This document shows positions 1 to 10,660 of a stretch of 64,000 nucleotides of DNA, piece by piece (position 1 is the stretch's first letter; each line of letters opens with the position of its first letter). This DNA is from Castanea sativa (lineage: Eukaryota; Streptophyta; Magnoliopsida; Fagales; Fagaceae). The position numbers were made by a program, and so were the translations under genes. The notes under the pieces are model-generated. The model was not told the DNA's origin. It worked only from the letters and a program-made list of their open reading frames with translations, and ran no database searches. The stretch is from assembly GCF_040712315.1 (NCBI RefSeq), contig NC_134015.1:5479945-5543944 (forward strand). Direction: 5' to 3'.

Positions 1-429
1 TTTTCAATCAAATTCAAGTATATGGTTGTATTGAACAATATAATGCAGACAATGTATTATTGTTTTCAAGACGAATAAATTCAACCATAAAATTAATTGG
101 CAAATATAAATATACATGATTAAATAACATATAATATCTACGAAATTGTATCTAAGTTTTACCCCAACTTATTTGCTTCAAACGTCAAGTTTGACTGGTA
201 ATTGTTTATCATCTCTATGAGTGGGGGAGTTGTATTCAATGCAACTCTTGGTCTCTCCAATAAAAGCTGAAGGAGGAGGGGCACGAATCTTGCCACTCAT
301 AGGGTGGTAATGCACCTCCATTGGATTTCCAGATTTAATGGTTTCCGTAGTGTACTATTTGATATTTTTATATTTTAATGGGCCCACAAAGGTTTACATA
401 ACTGACCTTTAATTTGTGAATTTCGATTC

Positions 430-437
430 TATATATT
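430..437 (+). promoter_or_regulatory. Probable TATA box of the first GUB_WAK gene
   Basis: The string TATATATT lies 57 bases upstream of the chosen ATG at 494. The stretch that follows, with CCTCTTTGAACTTCTTGCTT, is nearly identical in all three paralogues and is likely the leader. No transcript data support it. Confidence 0.5.
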
Positions 438-493
438 GACCCTTTCCTCTTTGAACTTCTTGCTTCCCTTAAGTGCTTTCCCTAGTCTTAAAA

Positions 494-1126
494 ATGAACA
501 CTTTAGTGAGGATGGTCGGGATGTTTCTTTTTCTCTTTTTAGTAACCCATGTGTCAGAAGCATACAATTGTTGCCCTAAATGTGGCAGCATTGATGTTCC
601 ATACCCTCTTAGCACTGATGACAACTGTGGAGACCCTAGGTATAAAGTCTATTGCAACCATGGCATTCTTGAGTTCTTGTCAGCTAGAGGGTTTTACTAC
701 AAGATCCTCAGTATTAATCCAAGTGCTTATAAGCTCATTATAAGCCCACCACCAATACAGAAAGGCACATGTTATTCTTCTGATTTCAGTTCAGAAGGGC
801 TAAAGCTTGATGAGAACTTGCCCTTCAACATATCAACTCATAACACTGTCATGTTGTTTAATTGCACTGACCGCCTTCTTTACTCTCCTCTGAATTGTTC
901 TTCAACCAGCTTTTGTAGACAGTTTGAGGACAATGTGGAGGAGGGAATTGGGTGTAAGAATACCCTTTGCTGCCATTACTTGAAAGATTCTGCCATGACT
1001 TCACATATGATAAGGATCAGGGCTGTAGGGTGCACTGCTTATACTTCAATGGTGAATATGAAGCCTGGATCTTCCTTTGATTCATGGACTTATGGTATTG
1101 AGCTTCAATGGGTGCCCCCCAATTGA
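494..1126 (+). CDS. Short secreted GUB_WAK_bind protein, copy 1 (WAKL20-like ectodomain, no kinase)
   Basis: A single 210-residue ORF. Residues 1-23 form a hydrophobic signal peptide (MFLFLFLVTHVSEA). The mature part opens with the GUB_WAK_bind signature (CPKCGSIDVPYPLSTDDNCG, then YKVYC), has further paired cysteines (CKNTLCCHY), and ends GIELQWVPPN, matching the end of the WAK-like-20 ectodomain. N-glycosylation sequons occur at NIST, NCTD and NCSS. Family knowledge: this domain faces the cell wall and binds pectin; full WAKLs continue into a membrane segment and a kinase, and neither follows here. I chose ATG 494 over the in-frame ATG 473 because all three copies begin at this position. 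A splice-donor-like AG/GTATG lies just past the stop, so the gene could be the broken first exon of a receptor kinase. The ORF is conserved across copies, which argues for function but does not prove it. Confidence 0.8.
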   Translation: MNTLVRMVGMFLFLFLVTHVSEAYNCCPKCGSIDVPYPLSTDDNCGDPRYKVYCNHGILEFLSARGFYYKILSINPSAYKLIISPPPIQKGTCYSSDFSSEGLKLDENLPFNISTHNTVMLFNCTDRLLYSPLNCSSTSFCRQFEDNVEEGIGCKNTLCCHYLKDSAMTSHMIRIRAVGCTAYTSMVNMKPGSSFDSWTYGIELQWVPPN

Positions 1127-2033
1127 GTTTGGCTATAAGACCTCGAGAAGGTATGTGTGCATCTGACATATATATTATCTCTCTTACGAATATGTGGGGT
1201 ATTCATAGCATAAAACTCCCATATTATGAGAAAGATTATGTATATATGAGATGCATATGATAAGAATATGTATTGATTATGACTCACCAAACAAAGTAAG
1301 AGGTGTCTAAAAATAAGGTGGTTGGTATTTTAATTCTATGCTTTTGTTGTCATAGTATTAGTGGACCAATGTTTTCTAGTTAGATTTTGTGCTTCTTGAT
1401 TGGCCACAAGCCACATAAAAGTGGGAAATAGGGGAGCCAAAAACGTAGTATTACGTTGGCCTTTGCAATTATGTAGTGTTTGATGCGTTACCTGTTGAGT
1501 CTCAATCACGTGGATTTGGCTTTTCTAATGTTGGCAGTCAAATAAATTACTATTTCCTTCGTAACTTGTCGTGTACTTTGCAATTATAATATCACAGTGT
1601 GCATTAGATGATCGATGCGCTGAATTTATCCCAACAATGCATGGGGTTAACTATCTAGTCTTTATCACTATTATCATTTGACAAATGGCTAAAAGAATTG
1701 GTTTTTTCACATCTTGGCACTATTATATATTTACATAAGAGAAAATCTTGATACACTCGTTATTGCACATTTCATATACACTTCTTTTGAAATCGTGTTT
1801 TGAAAACACTATTTCAGTTAGAATTATAAAATGATGAAATCTTATTTTGAAAACACGATTTCACAATTTTAACTAAAGTTTTGTGTTTTCAAAACTCGAT
1901 TTCAGCCTACATAGTAGTGTGTACGATGAGTTTACAATAGTAATTTTACAATTTTAACTAAAACCATGTTTTGAAAACATGATTTTAGCCCACGTGTCAG
2001 CACGTGTATGATGAGTGTGCAATAGTGATGCAT

Positions 2034-3949
2034 ATTGGATAAGGAAAATAAAATATTTTAATGTTTTAGGTTGTTTTCTCTTTTCTAGTGGAATTAGGAT
2101 TTATTTGTTTTTTCAAGTTGAGTTAAGATCCTTTTCCCAATTGAATTAGGATTTTATTGTCTTTCTTTTCCTAATTAAATTGTTTTTCCTTTCTCAAATA
2201 GAAATAGGTTTAATATTTTTTTTTCCTAAAAGGAGTAAGAAAATTTTATTCCTATAAATACTTTTTATAGGAGGTGGATTATTATTATGTGGTTATTAAT
2301 AATTTTTTTAGAGGTTTTCTCAATTAGTTTGCCTACTAGCATAATGTTCTTGTAGAACTTAGATTTTGTGGAAAATTTGTAGTAATTGTGTGTTATAGAT
2401 TCTGCTTCTAGGAAGAGGATCTTAACTCAACTTGAAAAAGCAAATAAATCTAATTCCACTAGGAAAGAGAAAATAACATAAAATATTAAAATATTTTCTT
2501 CTCTCTTAATCAGTCTGCATCATTTTCTTAGGGTTGGGGAAAAGTTGTCCTCTAGTTTTGGTGGCAAGCTTCCACGATCTATTGGAACCCTAAATAGCCC
2601 TCTTCATCATATTCTTTTTAGTAAGACAAGACGAATCAATATGTTACTTTTCAGTCTTTTCTCACTCATAATAAATCTTGATGAACAAATTTTTATACTT
2701 GACCTCTTTTGCCATAATGGGATACATGAAGCAAGTACTAAAAAGGAATCCATTCACACATTCATAAACTTCATATTGCCTCCTCCACAAAGATTACTTA
2801 AAATCACTCGTTCATGCCTCTTATTGACCTCTATTAATTCTTGTTCAATAAAATCCTCCCAAAAGGGATCAATAATGTTTTCTATTAATCTTTCCAAATT
2901 AATACTAACAGTATTACTAGGAAAATTTGAGAGAAGCTCATCAACCCCAATGAAATCAAAGTATTTAATGTGTTCAAGTTCAAGTTTTATTAGATTGAAA
3001 CTCCGTTCATCAATAGAGAACTCATCTACTGCTAAACAAACCAATTGTATCAACGTATCATTGCAATCAATAAAATCAATAACCTCTTGTTCTTGAATTT
3101 TGAAAGTTCCACCAATGGTGTGAGTTACGGGGGAACCTCGGGTGTGTGTGTGTGTGTGACTTTTTTTTCATCAAGCCCAATCTTGTCTCCTTGACTATAA
3201 TCTTTAGGATAGTCATCATAAATTGGTGGAAAATCCTAATTTACTATACAAACTCTTTCAATGTATCCATCCTCTTTTTTGATATTGTAGTCCTCCTCCT
3301 CAACATCAAAATTCTCCAACTCCTCCACATAACATGGATTTGAATGGCAGGTTTAAGGTTGGTTTTCAACGACTAAGGGGGCAAGTTGCTTTGAAAGCGT
3401 ATCAAACCACCCATTCATTCGTTAAAAGAACATCTCTAATTGTGCATCGTGTGAAACCTCATCGCGTTCATACTTGTCATCTATGGCAACAAGTCTTCCC
3501 CCACGTACTCCTTTTTGTGCCATGGTAGGAACCTAGCATTGCTTTGATACCAACTGATGTAGCATAGGTGTGTAGAAGCTGAATTTATAATACACAATTA
3601 CTACAACTCTTCCACAAAACCGAAATCTATAAGAACACTAGGCTAGTAGGCAAAATAATTTAGAAAACTTCTCAAACAAACTTTTATTAATAACCGCATA
3701 ATAATATTCCACCTCATATAAAGAGTATTTATAGGAATAGAGTTTCACCTACTCATTTTAGGAAAAGAAATAATAAACCTATTTCTACTAGAGAAAGGAA
3801 AAACAATTTAATTAGAAAATAAAAATAATAAAATCCTAATTCAAATAGGAAAATTATCTGAACTCAACTTGAAAAGGCAAATAAATCATATTTCTACTAG
3901 TAAAGAGAAAACAACATAAAATATAAAAATATTTTCCTCTCCCTTAACA
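2034..3949 (-). mobile_element. Non-autonomous LTR-retrotransposon-derived insertion with LTRs in inverted orientation
   Basis: Blocks 2 and 3 lack this DNA. On the minus strand a TG...CA LTR of about 392 bp runs from 3,949 to 3,558. A 4-base spacer and a primer-binding-site-like TTGGTATCAAAGC (3,553-3,541), resembling the initiator-tRNA-Met site of plant LTR elements, follow it. On the left, about 375 bp (2,034-2,408) is the same LTR in the opposite orientation, joined at 2,410-2,510 to about 100 bp of LTR 5' end in minus orientation. The inner roughly 1 kb has no polymerase. It keeps short minus-strand reading frames, including a gag-like start (MAQKGVRGG at 3,523) and an acidic 99-residue frame (2,754-3,053). 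Probably a LARD-type element whose downstream LTR was rearranged. No clear TSD. Confidence 0.7.
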
Positions 3950-4637
3950 TCAAATGGTGAGTGTGTGAAAATTATTACCCTTTGCAAAACTATAGTTTTG
4001 GTCCGCTATATTTGTCAAAGTTTCAATTTCGTCTCTATACATTTAATTGTTTCAATTTTATCTATCAACCGGCAAAATAAAATCAATTTTATTCTTAATC
4101 ACTGTGAAGGGAAAATTTCCATTGAGTTGGCAAGAAATTTTGTTTCATGTGAAAACATTTTACTAAGGTCATGGTCCAAAGATAAATATATAAATAGATA
4201 AATAATGCTGAACAAATTTGATTGCTTTCAAGAGCGAACATGCAGGAATATTTCCCTTCATTTTCCCTCTAATGCTATGTGGCGTTATATAGAATGGATT
4301 CTAAAGTTTACAAATAGATTGCAAAAAAATATTAACATGTCAACAAAATACGTAATGCAAAAAGTGCTGAAATGGAGCAATTTTCAAGTTAAACTATAGG
4401 TAAAGTGTTTTCCCTCTAAATTCCTTTCCACTCTGATCCTAAGAGTTCTGCGAGTGTATTTTGTTTCCCGTTATTCCAGACTTTTTTTTTTTTGGTTAGA
4501 AAATACTTTCCCTATAATAAATAATATTCAGCAATAATAAAGAGGAAAGTTATATTGCATTTATCAAACTCAAAATCTATTCAATTAAAGCAACATCATG
4601 ATTAATTTTTCATAAGTATATTGAATAGTTATAGCTA

Positions 4638-4755
4638 TGCTAAAGGTCTTGTAGTTGAATTGACATCTTCTTATGTACAAAATGCTTGGGGGTTTAAGGG
4701 GGAATAGGTTCGAGCTGCAGGATTAGTAGCATGTTGTAATTATCTCTTAAAAAAA
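4638..4755 (+). mobile_element. tRNA-derived SINE, 118 bp, with 13-bp TSD
   Basis: The insertion is flanked by ATAGTTATAGCTA (4,625-4,637) and ATAGTTATAACTA (4,756-4,768). Blocks 2 and 3 have a single copy of the site. The body has a pol III A-box-like TAGTTGAATTGACATC, a B-box-like GGTTCGAGCTGC and a short A tail. Family unassigned. Confidence 0.75.
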
Positions 4756-4780
4756 ATAGTTATAACTATAAACCATTTGC

Positions 4781-4783
<3 letters not shown>

Positions 4784-4812
<29 letters not shown>
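4784..4812. repeat. (GA)n microsatellite
   Basis: About 14 GA units. The paralogous place in block 3 (28,062-28,088) also has a GA run, so the repeat predates the duplication. Confidence 0.9.
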
Positions 4813-4816
<4 letters not shown>

Positions 4817-5253
4817 CAATGCTTTAGAATTTAGACATTTCTTCTTGTAGGGCCCATTTTTTTGACAAAAATATGAGCCCCAGTACTGCAAATTTCCTAT
4901 CCAAATGTTCCTGGGCCCACTTTTCTTATTTTTCTCTACCTCCCATATGGCCTATGCTTATATGTTTTTCTTCATACACCCTTGGGCTCAATGAAATAAG
5001 TTGTAAATAGGCTTGGAACATTTGCAAGACTCATGAGCCCAATGGTGATGCATGTGCAAGCCAAGCACATGGTGAAGAGTGAAGTTGGCTTAATTTTGTT
5101 GTAACACCCATGATTTTTAGCAAATATACAACCCACGATAAATGCTTGCCCATCACCATTAATGTACTAACACAATCCCTAGAATTTAGTAACTTCATAG
5201 GGTGTTAATCTTTCAGGGAAACAAACTAAGAAGGATTTGCCCTACCAATTTAC

Positions 5254-6203
5254 CCAAATTATTAATGGGCCAGCATGATGCGTGGATAATATTGTAAGCT
5301 CCTACGTGAAAAGATTATGTAGAATGTTCAAAATATTTTTAAGTAATAACATGAAGTAGTGTTGGGATAATATGAAGAGGTTTTTTTGTTTAACTAATGA
5401 TGTAATACTAAATTAAGGGAATGAAGAATTTAGATTATAGAGTAAAGGTCATATAAATTAGAAATTAGTTACTATGTGGTGTAACTAAGAAGTTGATTTT
5501 TTGTTTAATCTTGGTTTTGTTTCTTCAATTCATTGGAGTTAGTATAGAATTTTTGTAATATCATGTTAATATTTAATTGGCTTATGGAAATATCTTAGAA
5601 AATTTATAATGTCACATTTATGTTATTGAATTATGATAGTGGTAAACCAAACACCCACTGCATGAATAAGCTCTCACCAATCTGTCAATTTGGGATCCAA
5701 TTTGGGATTTTCCTTAGGAAGTATTAGGAAGGAATTGGAATGTAATATCTATTCATACAGATACAGAAGAAAATGTTGTCTATTGATTCAAACATTGTAC
5801 TTACGAGATAGGGATAGAGAAAGAGGAAAAAACTGAAGATTTCACATAGTACTTGTGATAAAAAAGAAATCTTATTTATTTCGTACCTTTCACTCAATGA
5901 GAAAATGGGCTAGATTCTACAGGATCAAACCTATGGAACTTAATAAGGAATGATGGAAGGAAAAAAAAAAAAAAGAGAGAGAGGAAAAAATAGTAAAAAA
6001 TAATTAAATCAAAATAAAGTAGAAGAGCCCATATTCCAAATGAGTGAAAATCAAAATAGTAATATCCTACTAATAGAATTTTATCATAATCTAAAATATG
6101 TAAAGAATGTGAGGTGGAAAATTAAGTGAAAAATTACTAACAAAGCGCCACATAGCAGAACTGTATATCTCCCACATAAGGTTTTTGCTTTCTTATATAA
6201 ATT

Positions 6204-6252
<49 letters not shown>

Positions 6253-6437
6253 GTGCACACTTATAGATAATATGTGTATTTACTCCATTAACACATTTAA
6301 TGAACTAAAAATTTGACATAAATGCAAATTTTAATGAGATGGAAGCCTAAATGAGAGAGTCTTAAGAAATGTGCCACTTGGCAGAACTTCATAATCTCCC
6401 ACATGAGGTCTCTAGTTTTATACATATGTTGATCGAT
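5254..6437. other. Extra 1.2 kb in block 1 absent from block 3; no gene seen
   Basis: Homology with block 3 breaks after TTACCCAAATT and resumes at ATCAATCCATATTG, so this is an insertion here or a deletion there. The stretch is AT-rich with an (AT)n run at 6,210-6,249. It contains a divergent internal duplication of about 40 bases (6,147-6,185 and 6,371-6,412, both around CTCCCACAT). No TIRs, TSD or coding potential recognised. Confidence 0.5.
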
Positions 6438-7201
6438 TGGCATCAATCCATATTGTTTCAATCTCTCATGAAACCTATTATTCAAGGTTGCAATATCCTT
6501 AAAAAATATCTAGGAATTAAAAACAATCCTTACTCCTTTGAAAGATGATTTTTAACATTTCTTTTTCTATAAAGGCATGGCAAATGGAAGCATTAACTCA
6601 AGAATTCACTTATGAAATAGACTAATCTTTCTCTCTCTCTCTCCAAAATTGTCCTCTTTATGGTCTATTAGAGCAAATCATGGTTGTTAGTGGGTTTTGG
6701 AATTAAATCATTCGTTTGTGAGCTTATTATGGCTTCCAAGATATGTCGTTAGCCATCATCACTCCTTGTGTTAATGTGAGTAGGAGGCCTGGCTCTCCAG
6801 TTTAAACCTGGGTCCAAAAGCTAAGTCCATATAAACACAACGCATGGCGAGACGACAAAATGACCCTAACACTTATAATATGGTTTCATTTATCTTCTTT
6901 GAACCACTAGGATTTTGAGCTTTGTTGAAATAGAATATCAAGGCCAACAATTATATGTGACTTCAATCCTCAAGCGATCATGATTTCAATTTACAAAGCA
7001 TCCTCACCAGGTCAATCATGTCAAAAAAAATAAAAAGAATTCATGGTATTATACTCCACATAATATTTAAGGTATTTAACATTTGTAAACAATCAATAAT
7101 TATCTCTCCTATTTTGTATGTACATAATCTCTTTCATGATATGTGAATCTCACATTGTGTGTAATACACACACATATATATGTAGGAGGGATGGTGCATA
7201 T

Positions 7202-8226
7202 TAAGGTTGTGCAAGCATCGAACTGCACTGATCCTTTGTCCCAAAACTGATTGAATCGCACCACTTCATAGGCCGACCAACTGAACTGAAGCTAGCAATC
7301 GGAGAAGATGGATAATTTTGTCGTCCGTTTGATATGCTCATCAGAGATAGATGTTGTATTCCGATGCTAACCGAACCAAGCCGCACCTATATATATATTT
7401 CTCAAACACGTACAAACTAATGAGAGAGTTGAGTTACAAAGTGTAGATTTTTTTTAATGAGATAAATTGACAAAGCTCAGACCTTGAGCATAAGTGGCGG
7501 AAGAGATAAGGAATGAAATAATAGTAAGGGTGTTGAGGCTAGGATTTTGGTGCTTATGGGTTGGTGTACCACTTTGCTACATAGGCTTCTGCTTTTTGGA
7601 TTATAAGTTAGGTCCATACGGCTATTATCTCAAACTTCTCCTTTTGATTTGGGTTGCGCTTGGGGCCTTAGTCTTCAGCCTTAGTTCATTAGCTTAGCAA
7701 TCTATCTCTCCCTCACACAAAACATAAAACATAAAACCCATCAGGGGAACAACAAATGCTTTCTCACAGTCAAACTCAGCAAACGATCTCTCTCACAGAC
7801 CTAAATCCTAGCAATCGCTATCTCTCTCTCAATTAGGTGCCACCACCCCTTGGATCTTGGTCACTATATAGACTTTGAATGCACTTAGATCAGTTCCTTT
7901 TCCTTTATTAGCTCCATACTCTCTTCTTTTGTGGTTTTGAACTTTTGATTCTTTTTGCGGAATTTTAGATTTGTGGATGTGGGTTTTCAATTTTTGGTTG
8001 TGAAGATATGAGTTTCGATTTGTGGGTATATGGGTTTTGATCTGTGGGTTTAGGTTAGAAAGACCAATTGAACCGAGTTGCACTGGTGCTCAAAAACCTC
8101 ACCAATGGAGGCCGGAGAACTAACCTTTGACGATGGTGAGCAGAGGTACTAAAGTAGTAACTGACCCCTACGATGTGGTGGAAACTTTGCCTAAAAATTG
8201 CACTGACCGCACTGTGCACACTTCTA
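7202..8226. mobile_element. hAT-like non-autonomous DNA transposon, 1,025 bp
   Basis: Ends are TAAGGTTGTGCAAG on the left and, reading inward from the right, TAGAAGTGTGCACAG. These are imperfect TIRs of the TAGGGGTGTGCA type seen in plant hAT elements. GCATAT is duplicated at 7,196-7,201 and 8,227-8,232. The uninterrupted site is present once in block 3 near 29,358 (GCATATATCAGATGCAT), which fixes the insertion limits. The interior is not transposase. It contains one small + strand ORF (7,494) and TC-rich sequence, perhaps captured from elsewhere. The 6-bp perfect repeat is shorter than the usual 8-bp hAT TSD, so the superfamily is tentative. Confidence 0.7.
7494..7697 (+). CDS. Hypothetical 67-aa membrane protein ORF inside the hAT-like element
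   Basis: The ORF reads MAEEIRNEIIVRVLRLGFWCLWVG and is strongly hydrophobic. Two likely membrane helices span about residues 15-33 and 45-65, separated by a short polar DYKLGPYGYY loop. I do not recognise the family. It lies in the interior of a non-autonomous transposon, so it could be a captured gene fragment or chance. A weak in-frame start and no visible promoter keep confidence low. Confidence 0.25.
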   Translation: MAEEIRNEIIVRVLRLGFWCLWVGVPLCYIGFCFLDYKLGPYGYYLKLLLLIWVALGALVFSLSSLA

Positions 8227-8261
8227 GCATATATCTAATGCATGAGATATTTTCTCCCTGA

Positions 8262-9060
8262 TTGGGCTTGTTGTGTGTCACAACTTATTTGTATACATGG
8301 GAACATAAAAGAATAGCTCAGTGAGAGCTTGAAAGAGAATGGACCTTGAAATGAGATGGTAGAGAAAGAAAAAGTGCATGATGGCCTAGTTCCTTTGGCT
8401 TACGCATTTAGCAATGGAGAAAACTCAAGTTTTCTCTGTTGTTCTCTCTCCCTCATTTTTTCGAGAACCCTTATTATGTGTCATCTTTCCCTATTTATAT
8501 TAGTGTAAGTAGTGGGCTTGTAATGATGGTGGCCTTGCTTTGTTAGGTGTCCTATCACATTTTTAGAATCACAGTGGGGATATGTGTCTAGTTCACTGCT
8601 TTGGCTCGTCACCTTTATAATCAATGTGTAGACCACTGTTTTCCCCTTCTAATACTACCACTGTAGTTACTGCTTGTGATTTCTATCATTTCTTTGAGGA
8701 GCGTGTTCGGCTCGGGTCCTAGTGCCGTATTTTCAAGTATTGTGTGTTTTCAGTTACATGCCTCAGTTATCCTCCGTAAGCCAATTTGAGTGAAACTATT
8801 CTCAGCGAGTGCAGTTGGTCTGAACTAAGCTCTTTGGCATGACTATTGACTCAATGGGACTAGCCTGAGTGGGCCTCTTTTCTCTTTCGGGCCTTCCCCA
8901 TTTTTCATTGGGCCTTTAGCTAATGGCCTAATATTAGTAGGACAATTTATTACCCCGCATGGGAATATAAAACTCTCTACTCACATTGGAGTGGGCCCCA
9001 CAAGTGTGGGATAGACCCTATATTTTGTTGATGAAAATTACCATCTCTTTACTTAAAAAG
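8262..9060. mobile_element. Repeat element shared by both PP2C fragments (copy in fragment A)
   Basis: The stretch from TTGGGCTTG to about 9,000 (CTCACATTGGAGTGGGCCCC) matches 21,025-21,515 plus 23,455-23,705 in fragment B, where the solo LTR later split it. The intact PP2C intron lacks it. It was therefore inserted before the fragments duplicated. Its ends and class are not resolved; it is LTR-sized but lacks clear TG/CA ends. Confidence 0.5.
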
Positions 9061-9249
9061 AAAGCATTTCGTGAGACGGGCTCATACAAGATTTTTCCCT
9101 ACTTAACGATTTCCTAGAGAAAATTAATATTTGGTACAACAGCAGCAGCCAATATCCCGCTCTATGAACTGTTTCATAACAGAGAAGTTTAAAACTACGA
9201 AAGTAGCATAGCCTAATAATGTTAGGCAATGGCCACTAAAAATGTAACT

Positions 9250-9375
9250 TTCTGCAAGCATTGCAGAACCCTCTTCAAACAACTCCTCCACAACCTCAAC
9301 AGCAGAAAGCTTATTTGTTAATTTGTTTATAAAATTCTGAGCTTTCTTCCCAAAGAGTAGAGAGCGGAGCATATT
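9250..9375 (-). pseudogene. Truncated PP2C exon 6 fragment (fragment A)
   Basis: The minus-strand frame reads NMLRSLLFGKKAQNF...ELFEEGSAMLAE, matching the C-terminal half of exon 6 of the intact PP2C gene at 32,837-32,964. The donor after exon 6 is lost (AAAG/GT became AAAG/TT). Upstream of the NMLRS segment the sequence switches abruptly to unrelated DNA at about 9,375, exactly as in fragment B. No other exon is present. It has no phosphatase catalytic residues and cannot be functional. Confidence 0.9.
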
Positions 9376-9984
9376 ATATGATGCAGACCACTTTAAGAAA
9401 TGGGGAGGCAACTAAAAACTCTATACAAGGAAAGTGGGATTGGGATCTCATATTATCATGTTATCTTAAATCCCACTTTTTTTTTTACATGTGTCATCTG
9501 ATAGCCATTAACTGTGGTGGGGACTGATTGGCCAACTTTCTTAGTTCTCTTTCTTAGAGCACTTTTGTACTAGCTTAGTCATCCTCTTTCATAAATTTTG
9601 ATCAAGACTATTATAAGGTATATCATTTGGTATCCTGTCCCAATGATATTTCTGTTTCAGGTTTCATAAGGGGTTGAAGTAGAAATCATGGTCCATTTAG
9701 TGGTGACCTTAAAGATGTTGGACACCATTTTTTTTTACCTTGTTGATTATGTGACTCTTGTGTTGGCCCAAATGATAAGTCTTTTTTAACCTGTAAAAGG
9801 ATTGTTCTTATTTTAAACATCTCCTTTCTTTTTCCATAGTCATGTCTGTCGACTTATCATTGGCTCTAGTTAAATGGCAGGTACAGCATATCTAGTTTTG
9901 TATTCACCGACTCTATACATCATTGTTGTATGGGCTAGTATAAAATTGTAGGCAAAAATTTTCTTTAGAAGTTGTATGTTAGGT

Positions 9985-10300
9985 TATTCAATCAAATTCA
10001 ATTATGTGGTTATATTGACCAATATAGTACAAGTAATGTATTATTTTTTCTAAGAATGAATAAATTCAACTATTTGATTTATTAACCAATGTAGACATAT
10101 GATTAAATTTAATTGAGAACTTAAAGATACAATGATGTTGTATCTTAGGTTCTTCAATCAAATTCAATTATGTGGTTGAATTGACCAACACAGTGCAAGC
10201 AATGTATTATTTTTTTCAAGAATGAATAAATTCAACTATGTGATTTATTAATCAATGTGAACACATGATTAAATTTTATTGTGTACTTAGAGATACAATA
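9985..10300 (+). repeat. Tandem duplication (about 160 bp x 2) upstream of GUB_WAK copy 2
   Basis: Two adjacent diverged copies (9,985-10,150 and 10,151-10,300) start TTCAATCAAATTCAATTATG and end near AGATACAAT. Block 3 has one copy and block 1 a partial one at the window start. They lie about 360-680 bases upstream of the ATG. Confidence 0.8.
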
Positions 10301-10660
10301 CTAAGGAATTGTGCGTAAATGAGTAGAACAGCTAACTTGTTTGCTTCAAACGTCACATTGAACTTGGTAATTATTTTATCATCTCTACAAGTGGGGGAGT
10401 TGTATATTCAATGCAGCTCTTAGTCTCTCCAATAAAAGCTAAAGGAGGGGCACGCGTCTTACCACTCATAGGACAGGTGGTAATGCACTTCCTTTGGATT
10501 TCAAGATTTATGGGTTTCAATAGTGTACTATTTGATATTTTTATATTTTAATGGTCCCCCAAAGGTTTACTTACGACTGCCCTTTGTGAATTTCTATACA
10601 TAGACACTTTCCTCTTTGAACTTCTTGCTTCCCTTAAGTGTTTTCCCTATAGTCTTGACA

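Larger units (their letters stand above)
1..8261 (+). repeat. Segmental duplication block 1 (carries the first GUB_WAK gene)
   Basis: This block matches block 2 (8,262-13,281) and block 3 (20,503-29,392) over the gene, its upstream region and several kilobases downstream. It is interrupted by an LTR-derived insertion (2,034-3,949), a SINE (4,638-4,755), about 1.2 kb of extra DNA (about 5,254-6,437) and an hAT-like element (7,202-8,226). Its left edge lies outside the window. Homology with block 3 stops at the shared motif TTTCTCCCTGA ending at 8,261, where the repeat that starts block 2 begins. Boundaries are by eye and good to roughly 10-30 bases. Confidence 0.8.

Noticed and set aside
549..743. 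Second-frame ORF inside GUB_WAK copy 1 (also 10,716 and 25,688)
   Set aside because: It is an overlapping shadow frame conserved only because the parent sequence is conserved.
2545..3096. 183-aa + strand ORF
   Set aside because: Lies antisense in the LTR-derived insertion; Ser/Ile-rich, no domain, no start context.
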